Assembly (NCBI GenBank): GCA_015067125.1
Contig: SVNB01000063.1
Coordinates: forward strand, 1 to 10,712
Direction of reading: 5' to 3'
DNA: 10,712 nt
DNA from: Oscillospiraceae bacterium
Lineage (GTDB): Bacteria > Bacillota > Clostridia > Oscillospirales > Ruminococcaceae
Position numbers and translations under genes: made by a program. Positions 6,282-10,712 of the stretch are shown here, piece by piece. Under the pieces are notes generated by a model, which was given only the letters and a program-made list of their open reading frames with translations, was not told the origin of the DNA and ran no database searches. Numbering within the stretch: position 1 is the first letter of the stretch; every line of letters starts with the position of its first letter.

Positions 6282-7337
6282 ATGGAAAACAATGCCATTA
6301 TAAGTTTAAAGGATATCGTTGTAGAATTCGACGGAGAAAGTGTTCTTCGCCGCATTAATCTTGATATCCGCAATCACGAATTCGTCACACTTTTGGGACC
6401 TTCCGGTTGTGGTAAAACCACCACGTTGCGTATCATCGGAGGCTTTGTAAATCCTAAAAGCGGGGACGTTTTTTTTGATGGAAAAAGAATTAACGAACTT
6501 CCGCCATACAAAAGGGAAGTTAATACCGTATTTCAGAAATATGCACTTTTTCCTAATCTGAACGTATATGAAAACATCGCTTTTGGTTTAAGGCTTAAAA
6601 AAGTGCCGGATGCAGAAATCAAGGAAAGAGTTTTTGAAATGCTCGATCTTGTTAACATGCGCGGATACGAACGCCGCGACGTAAACCTGCTTTCCGGCGG
6701 TCAGCAGCAGCGCGTTGCAATTGCAAGGGCACTTATTAATAAACCGCAGGTTCTTCTTCTGGATGAACCGCTTGGTGCCTTGGACCTTAAACTTCGCAAA
6801 GAAATGCAGATAGAGCTTAAAAAGATCCAGCGTGAAACAAAAATAACGTTTATTTATGTTACTCACGATCAGGAAGAAGCTCTTACCATGAGCGATACTG
6901 TTGTAGTTATGCGCGCAGGCCAGATTCAGCAAATCGGAACGCCTATTGATATTTATAATGAACCGATAAACGCTTTTGTTGCGGATTTTATCGGTGAATC
7001 CAATATTATCGATGGCGTTATGAAGAAGGATTACCTTGTGAATTTTGCAGGCCGCGATTTTGACTGTGTTGACTTTGGTTTTGCGGAAAACGAAAACGTG
7101 GACGTTGTTATCCGTCCGGAGGATATAAAAATATCCGAACCGGAAAAAGGACAGATAACCGGCACAGTGGAAAGCATTATTTTCAAAGGCGTTCATTACG
7201 AAATAGTTGTTTCTGCGGAAGGTTTTAACTGGAAAATACATTCCACCCTTTATGAAGAACCGGGAAGAAAAGTAGGTCTTTCTGTAATTCCCGATGATAT
7301 TCATATTATGCACAAGATGGCGGAGGAAGAAAAATGA
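6282..7337 (+). CDS. potA: Polyamine ABC transporter ATP-binding protein PotA
   Basis: A 351-residue ABC ATPase, normal length for PotA, which powers import of spermidine/putrescine-type substrates from the cytoplasmic face. Visible motifs: Walker A GPSGCGKTT (39-47), Q-loop Q85, signature LSGGQQQR (137-144), Walker B VLLLDE (157-162), D-loop ALD, and the switch histidine in THD (195). A C-terminal TOBE-like region (about 285-345) includes VVIRPEDIKI, typical of PotA/CysA-type importers. No key residue is missing. The ATG follows AGGGGG and a long structured leader. Its stop overlaps the potB start (ATGA), so translation is coupled. Specificity for polyamines is inferred from the whole potABCD arrangement; related importers move iron, thiamine or other compounds. 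Confidence 0.94.
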   Translation: MENNAIISLKDIVVEFDGESVLRRINLDIRNHEFVTLLGPSGCGKTTTLRIIGGFVNPKSGDVFFDGKRINELPPYKREVNTVFQKYALFPNLNVYENIAFGLRLKKVPDAEIKERVFEMLDLVNMRGYERRDVNLLSGGQQQRVAIARALINKPQVLLLDEPLGALDLKLRKEMQIELKKIQRETKITFIYVTHDQEEALTMSDTVVVMRAGQIQQIGTPIDIYNEPINAFVADFIGESNIIDGVMKKDYLVNFAGRDFDCVDFGFAENENVDVVIRPEDIKISEPEKGQITGTVESIIFKGVHYEIVVSAEGFNWKIHSTLYEEPGRKVGLSVIPDDIHIMHKMAEEEK

Positions 7338-8158
7338 TAAAATCCCGTTATCCTGCTTTTCCATATATCGTTTTTATGGCGATATTTATTGTGGTGCCGC
7401 TTATAATGGTTGCATATTTTGCGTTTACCACAGGTTCCGGAGAATTTACTCTTCAGAACATAATCCGTGTTGCAGATTATGTTCCGGTAATTATAAAATC
7501 TCTTTTTCTTGCGTTTGTAGCAACGGCAATCTGCCTTGCCCTTGGATACCCTTTTGCCTATATTATGGGGAAAAAGACAAGCAATATAAGAAAAACCATG
7601 TTTATGCTTATAATGCTTCCGATGTGGATGAACTTTCTTTTAAGAACATATTCCTGGATGACGATTCTTGAAAACAACGGCCTTCTTAACAGATTTTTCG
7701 GTCTTTTCGGAATCGGACCTTTTGAGATGATAAATACCCAGGGGGCTATTGTTCTTGGAATGGTTTACGACTATCTTCCGTTTATGATAGTTCCGCTTTA
7801 TACTGTTATGATGAAAATGGATCAATCTCTTGTTCATGCGGCACAGGATCTTGGTGCAAACCCTTTGCAGGTATTTATTAACGTTACTCTTCCGCAGACT
7901 GTTCAGGGAATAAAAACCGGTATTACCATGGTATTTGTTCCGGCGGTAAGTACTTTTGTAATTTCCAGAATGCTTGGCGGCGGTTCCGAACTTATGGTCG
8001 GTGACCTTATCGAAATGCAGTTCGGAAGCAACAACTATAATCCAAACCTTGGTTCTGCAATTTCTTTTGTGCTTATGATAATCGTTCTTATCTGCATGAG
8101 CATGATGAGCCAGTTCGACAGTGAAAACATCGAAAAAGAGGGGAGGATTACAATATGA
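7334..8158 (+). CDS. potB: Polyamine ABC transporter permease PotB
   Basis: A 274-residue membrane protein with about six helices, starting with an N-terminal helix (10-31) and ending in a charged tail. The EAA loop that contacts the ATPase is seen at about 168-187 (HAAQDLGANPLQVFINVTLP). Together with PotC it forms the membrane channel of the importer. Family features include WMNFLLRTYSW (98-108) and a periplasm-facing segment ending in SNNYNPNLGSA, both typical of PotB/PotH. GGAGG inside the end of potA precedes the start, and the four-base overlaps at both ends suggest that the two permeases are made in equal amounts. Confidence 0.93.
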   Translation: MIKSRYPAFPYIVFMAIFIVVPLIMVAYFAFTTGSGEFTLQNIIRVADYVPVIIKSLFLAFVATAICLALGYPFAYIMGKKTSNIRKTMFMLIMLPMWMNFLLRTYSWMTILENNGLLNRFFGLFGIGPFEMINTQGAIVLGMVYDYLPFMIVPLYTVMMKMDQSLVHAAQDLGANPLQVFINVTLPQTVQGIKTGITMVFVPAVSTFVISRMLGGGSELMVGDLIEMQFGSNNYNPNLGSAISFVLMIIVLICMSMMSQFDSENIEKEGRITI

Positions 8159-8958
8159 AAATTCTCTCTAAATTTTATGTTGGAATTATTTACGCTTTTT
8201 TGTATCTTCCTATTGCGGTACTTATTGTTTTTTCTTTTAATGACGCAAAAAGCCGTACCGTATTTACGGAATTTACTTTTAAATGGTACGAAAAGCTTTT
8301 TACCAACGATATAATTCTTGGTGCTTTTGCAAATACGCTTTTTGTTGCGCTTGTTGCGGGTGTTTGCGCCGTTGTGCTTGGAACTCTTGCAGCAATCGGC
8401 ATCAACGCGATGAATAAAAAATTGCAGGCGCTTTTACTTAACATAACTTATCTTCCTATGATAAATCCGGATATTATAACCGGTGTTTCGCTGATGCTTC
8501 TTTTCGTTTTTATCAGAATGGAACTTGGCTTTACATCGCTTATTCTTGCGCACATTACTTTTAACGTGCCGATAGTTATTTTTAACGTGCTGCCAAAGCT
8601 GCGTCAGCTTGACAGAAACGTATATAACGCAGCGCTTGACCTTGGCTGTAACCCAATGCAGGCTTTCAGAAAGGTTATTCTTCCGGAAATTATGCCGGGA
8701 ATAGCCGCAGGTTTTTTGCTTTCTGTAACATATTCCTTTGATGATTTTGCGGTCAGCTTTTTCACAAGTGCGGCGGATTCCCAGACTCTTTCTGTTGTAA
8801 TATATTCAATGGTAAGAATGAAAGTAAGTCCGGAAATTAACGCTCTTTCCACCATAATGTTTGTGGTTGTTCTTTTTATTCTCCTTTTGGTAAATATCAA
8901 CGGCGCAAGAAGAAAGAAAAATCACGGCGAAGCTGCTTTTGCAAAGGAGGGAAGATAA
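8155..8958 (+). CDS. potC: Polyamine ABC transporter permease PotC
   Basis: A 267-residue membrane protein with about six helices, the second half of the channel. It shows the PotC/PotI-type sequences FLYLPIAVLIVFSFND (15-30), LPMINPDIITGVSLMLLF (100-117) and an EAA loop NAALDLGCNPMQAFRKVILPEI (158-179), followed by SFDDFAVSFF. The ATG overlaps the potB TGA, with a GGGGAGG sequence just before it. The gene ends directly against the potD start with no intergenic base, and a GGAGG lies in its last codons to serve potD. Confidence 0.94.
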   Translation: MKILSKFYVGIIYAFLYLPIAVLIVFSFNDAKSRTVFTEFTFKWYEKLFTNDIILGAFANTLFVALVAGVCAVVLGTLAAIGINAMNKKLQALLLNITYLPMINPDIITGVSLMLLFVFIRMELGFTSLILAHITFNVPIVIFNVLPKLRQLDRNVYNAALDLGCNPMQAFRKVILPEIMPGIAAGFLLSVTYSFDDFAVSFFTSAADSQTLSVVIYSMVRMKVSPEINALSTIMFVVVLFILLLVNINGARRKKNHGEAAFAKEGR

Positions 8959-10194
8959 ATGAAGAAAACCTTATCTTTGATCCTTGCAGTTATTTTTTGT
9001 TTGCTGTCTTCCATAACATCGTTTGCATATTACAGCGAAGCCGAAGGATATTCCACGGAAGTGGAAGATTACGATTATTATCAGAAATTTCAGGGACAGG
9101 GCGTGGAAATAGACGTTTACAACTGGGGCGAATACGTTGCAAACGATTCTGTTAACTTTCTTGACGTGAACGAAGATTTTGAAGCCCTTACCGGAATAAA
9201 AGTAAACTATACTCTTTTTTCTTCAAACGAAGAACTTTATACAAAATTAAAATCCGGCGGTACCAACTATGATGTTATTGTTCCTTCGGATTATATGATT
9301 GGTAAAATGATAGGCGAGGGCATGCTTCAAAAGCTTAATTTTGATAACATACCGAACTATCGTTATATAGACGAAAAATATAAAAATGCAAACTTTGACC
9401 CCACAAACGAATATTCCGTACCTATGTACTGGGGTGTTGTTGGCATAATTTATAATTCGGCTATGGTTGACGAAGAAGATCTTACCGGCTGGGATATTCT
9501 TTGGAATGAAAAGTATGCAGATAATATGCTGATGTTTTCAAACTCCCGTGATGCTTTTGCTCTTGCCCTTCTTGATCTTGGATATTCTTTTAATACAACA
9601 GACGCCATGGAAATAGAAGAAGCGGCAGGACATCTTCGGGCACAGAAGCCTCTTGTTCAGGCATACGTTATGGATGAAATCTATGATAAAATGGAAGGTG
9701 GGGAAGCAGCGGTTGCTCCGTATTATAACGGCGATGCTGTTTTGATGATGGACGTAAACGAAGATCTTGACTTTTACGTTCCGGAAAACACAAGCATTTT
9801 TATAGATTCCATGTGTATCCCCACAGGTGCACAGCACAAAGAAGCGGCAGAAATGTATATAAACTATATGTGCGAATCTACTGTTGCCGCGGCAAACAGT
9901 TATTATGTAGGTTATTCCACTCCTCATACAGGGGCAATGGAACTTCTTGACGAAGAATTGGTAGAAAACGAAATCGCATATCCGGAAGATGAACTTATAG
10001 CTTCTCTTGATGCGTTTTTAACGCTTCCGCAGGATACAAGCGCGCTTACCGATAAGCTTTGGACTGATATTATGGCGCAGGGAAGCGATTCTATAATTTT
10101 TCAAACGGTATTTCTTGCAGCAGTTGCAATTATTTACTTTGTAATTAAACTTGTAAATGCACATATAAAGAAAAAACGAATGAGCTATTATTAA
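8959..10194 (+). CDS. potD: Polyamine ABC transporter substrate-binding protein PotD, with C-terminal membrane anchor
   Basis: A 411-residue extracytoplasmic binding protein. An N-terminal signal sequence (1-23) ends in SFA before YYSE and carries no lipobox cysteine; Cys14 lies inside the hydrophobic core behind VIF and does not fit one. The binding domain (about 48-365) follows the PotD pattern: IDVYNWGEYV, NYDVIVPSDYMIGKM, YWGVVGIIYN, and FIDSMCIPTGAQHKEAAEMYINYM. The first two hold aromatic and acidic residues like those around polyamines in known PotD structures. At the C-terminus a hydrophobic stretch (about 378-398) is followed by HIKKKRMSYY, which predicts a membrane anchor with the basic end inside. 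Gram-positive PotD proteins are usually lipoproteins, so this is an alternative way of tethering. Last gene of the operon; a terminator follows. Confidence 0.92.
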   Translation: MKKTLSLILAVIFCLLSSITSFAYYSEAEGYSTEVEDYDYYQKFQGQGVEIDVYNWGEYVANDSVNFLDVNEDFEALTGIKVNYTLFSSNEELYTKLKSGGTNYDVIVPSDYMIGKMIGEGMLQKLNFDNIPNYRYIDEKYKNANFDPTNEYSVPMYWGVVGIIYNSAMVDEEDLTGWDILWNEKYADNMLMFSNSRDAFALALLDLGYSFNTTDAMEIEEAAGHLRAQKPLVQAYVMDEIYDKMEGGEAAVAPYYNGDAVLMMDVNEDLDFYVPENTSIFIDSMCIPTGAQHKEAAEMYINYMCESTVAAANSYYVGYSTPHTGAMELLDEELVENEIAYPEDELIASLDAFLTLPQDTSALTDKLWTDIMAQGSDSIIFQTVFLAAVAIIYFVIKLVNAHIKKKRMSYY

Positions 10195-10196
10195 TT

Positions 10197-10234
10197 AAAA
10201 AGCACCGCAGAAATTATTTTCTACGGTGTTTTTT
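10197..10234 (+). terminator. Rho-independent terminator of the pot operon
   Basis: Bases 10197-10207 (AAAAAGCACCG) pair with 10224-10234 (CGGTGTTTTTT), with one G-U, one C-A mismatch and a further AGAA/TTCT helix above it. The stem ends in a T-run and starts three bases after the potD stop. Confidence 0.9.
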
Positions 10235-10254
10235 ATAATAAAAAGGCATTCATC

Positions 10255-10283
10255 TGTAAAAGTAAAATACTTTACATTTTACA
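10255..10283. repeat. AT-rich inverted repeat, possible operator
   Basis: TGTAAAAGTAAA (10255-10266) and TTTACATTTTACA (10271-10283) are inverted copies that differ by one bulged base, with ATAC between them. It has no T-run after it and lies about 70 bases upstream of the next gene's -35 box, so it may be a protein-binding site. Because the region is very AT-rich, chance is not excluded. Confidence 0.4.
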
Positions 10284-10351
10284 TAAAACATAAAAATGAA
10301 TTATTAATCATTATAATATGCATGTTTTGTAGAATTTTTCAACTTTTTTCA

Positions 10352-10380
10352 TTGACATTTGCGGCATTAGCCATTATAAT
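10352..10380 (+). promoter_or_regulatory. Consensus sigma-A promoter of the lipoprotein gene
   Basis: A perfect TTGACA (10352-10357), 17 bases, and a perfect TATAAT (10375-10380). Transcription should begin near 10387, giving a leader of about 67 bases that ends in GGAGG at 10441-10445, eight bases before the ATG. This predicts strong expression. Confidence 0.92.
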
Positions 10381-10453
10381 AATATGGATGTTATACACAA
10401 TGAAGTATTGTTGATTTTTGTATGACATAATAAAAATTAAGGAGGAAATTCAA

Positions 10454-10712
10454 ATGAAGAAATTTCTCGCACTTCTTCTTGCCCTTGCTATGATGCTTTC
10501 TCTCGCAGCATGCGGCAACGAGCCTGTTGACGAACCTTCCGACGAGCCTTCTTCTGAAGTAGAAGAACCCGTTGTAGAATCCCGTCCCAACAGACTTATC
10601 TATGGTTCCACTACCGAAATTTCCGGCGATATCGGCCCCGGAGCATGGTGGACCAACAACGCAACCGATAAGATGATCCGTGACCTTATCAATGACTATT
10701 CTCCGATCACCT
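10454..10712 (+). CDS. Lipoprotein substrate-binding protein of family 5 (peptide/nickel type), 3' truncated
   Basis: Only the first 86 codons are in the window. A lipoprotein signal peptide has the lipobox LAAC with Cys20 as the lipidation site. A linker rich in Glu, Pro and Ser (about 21-43) follows, the usual spacer between membrane and binding domain. The mature domain opens with NRLIYGSTTEISGDIGPG and then WWTNNATDKMIRDLINDY, which matches the start of family 5 binding proteins of oligopeptide, dipeptide and nickel ABC importers. The ligand cannot be told from this part. Codons here end in C more often (ACC, TCC, ATC) than in the neighbours, which together with the consensus promoter suggests high expression. 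The following genes, probably permeases and ATPases, lie outside the window. Confidence 0.85.
   Translation, partial: MKKFLALLLALAMMLSLAACGNEPVDEPSDEPSSEVEEPVVESRPNRLIYGSTTEISGDIGPGAWWTNNATDKMIRDLINDYSPIT

Noticed and set aside
6588..7364. 258-residue minus-strand open frame opposite potA
   Set aside because: It is a shadow of potA, whose ABC motifs are complete, and has no recognisable protein features of its own.
10226..10414. 62-residue plus-strand open frame after the pot terminator
   Set aside because: It begins in the terminator, has no ribosome-binding site and runs across the consensus promoter of the next gene.

Overview
The window looks like chromosomal DNA of a low-to-moderate G+C Gram-positive bacterium of the class Clostridia. 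The signs are strong GGAGG ribosome-binding sites, sigma-A type promoters, many short stem plus T-run terminators, tightly overlapping operons, and protein families typical of that group (RqcH, YlmH, PlsY, a four-gene polyamine ABC operon, and a lipoprotein binding protein of the peptide-transport type). I cannot name the genus. I see no tRNA, rRNA, CRISPR array, insertion sequence or phage gene.

Layout. (1) 1-1922, plus strand: the C-terminal two thirds of rqcH (its start is outside the window), then a metallo-beta-lactamase-fold hydrolase one base later, ended by a perfect 15-bp terminator. (2) 1954-3290, minus strand: an EamA-type membrane transporter followed by a PPC/DUF296 protein, joined by an ATGA overlap. 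(3) 3372-4035, plus strand: a strong promoter and a PlsY-family acyltransferase. (4) 4057-4806, minus strand: a YlmH-type S4 RNA-binding protein, convergent with plsY and sharing a terminator. (5) 4878-5808, plus strand: a NUDIX hydrolase and a YgjP-type metallopeptidase, overlapping by 11 bases. Their promoter abuts the divergent ylmH promoter.

(6) 5809-6281 has no convincing gene. It holds a terminator and then about 375 nt that can be folded by hand into several helices, ending at the potA ribosome-binding site. I could not match it to a known RNA class, and it is the most interesting part of the window. (7) 6282-10194, plus strand: potA-potB-potC-potD, a polyamine-type (spermidine/putrescine) ABC importer with 4-bp overlaps between A/B and B/C and no gap between C and D. 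PotD lacks a lipobox and instead ends in a predicted membrane helix. (8) 10195-10712: a terminator, an AT-rich inverted repeat, a consensus promoter (TTGACA-17-TATAAT) and the start of a family 5 (peptide/nickel type) lipoprotein binding protein cut by the window end.

How the parts may work together. RqcH and YlmH both belong to ribosome-associated quality control, although they lie in separate transcription units here. The pot genes form one import system whose expression is probably controlled through the long leader RNA. The other genes are ordinary housekeeping or poorly characterised functions.
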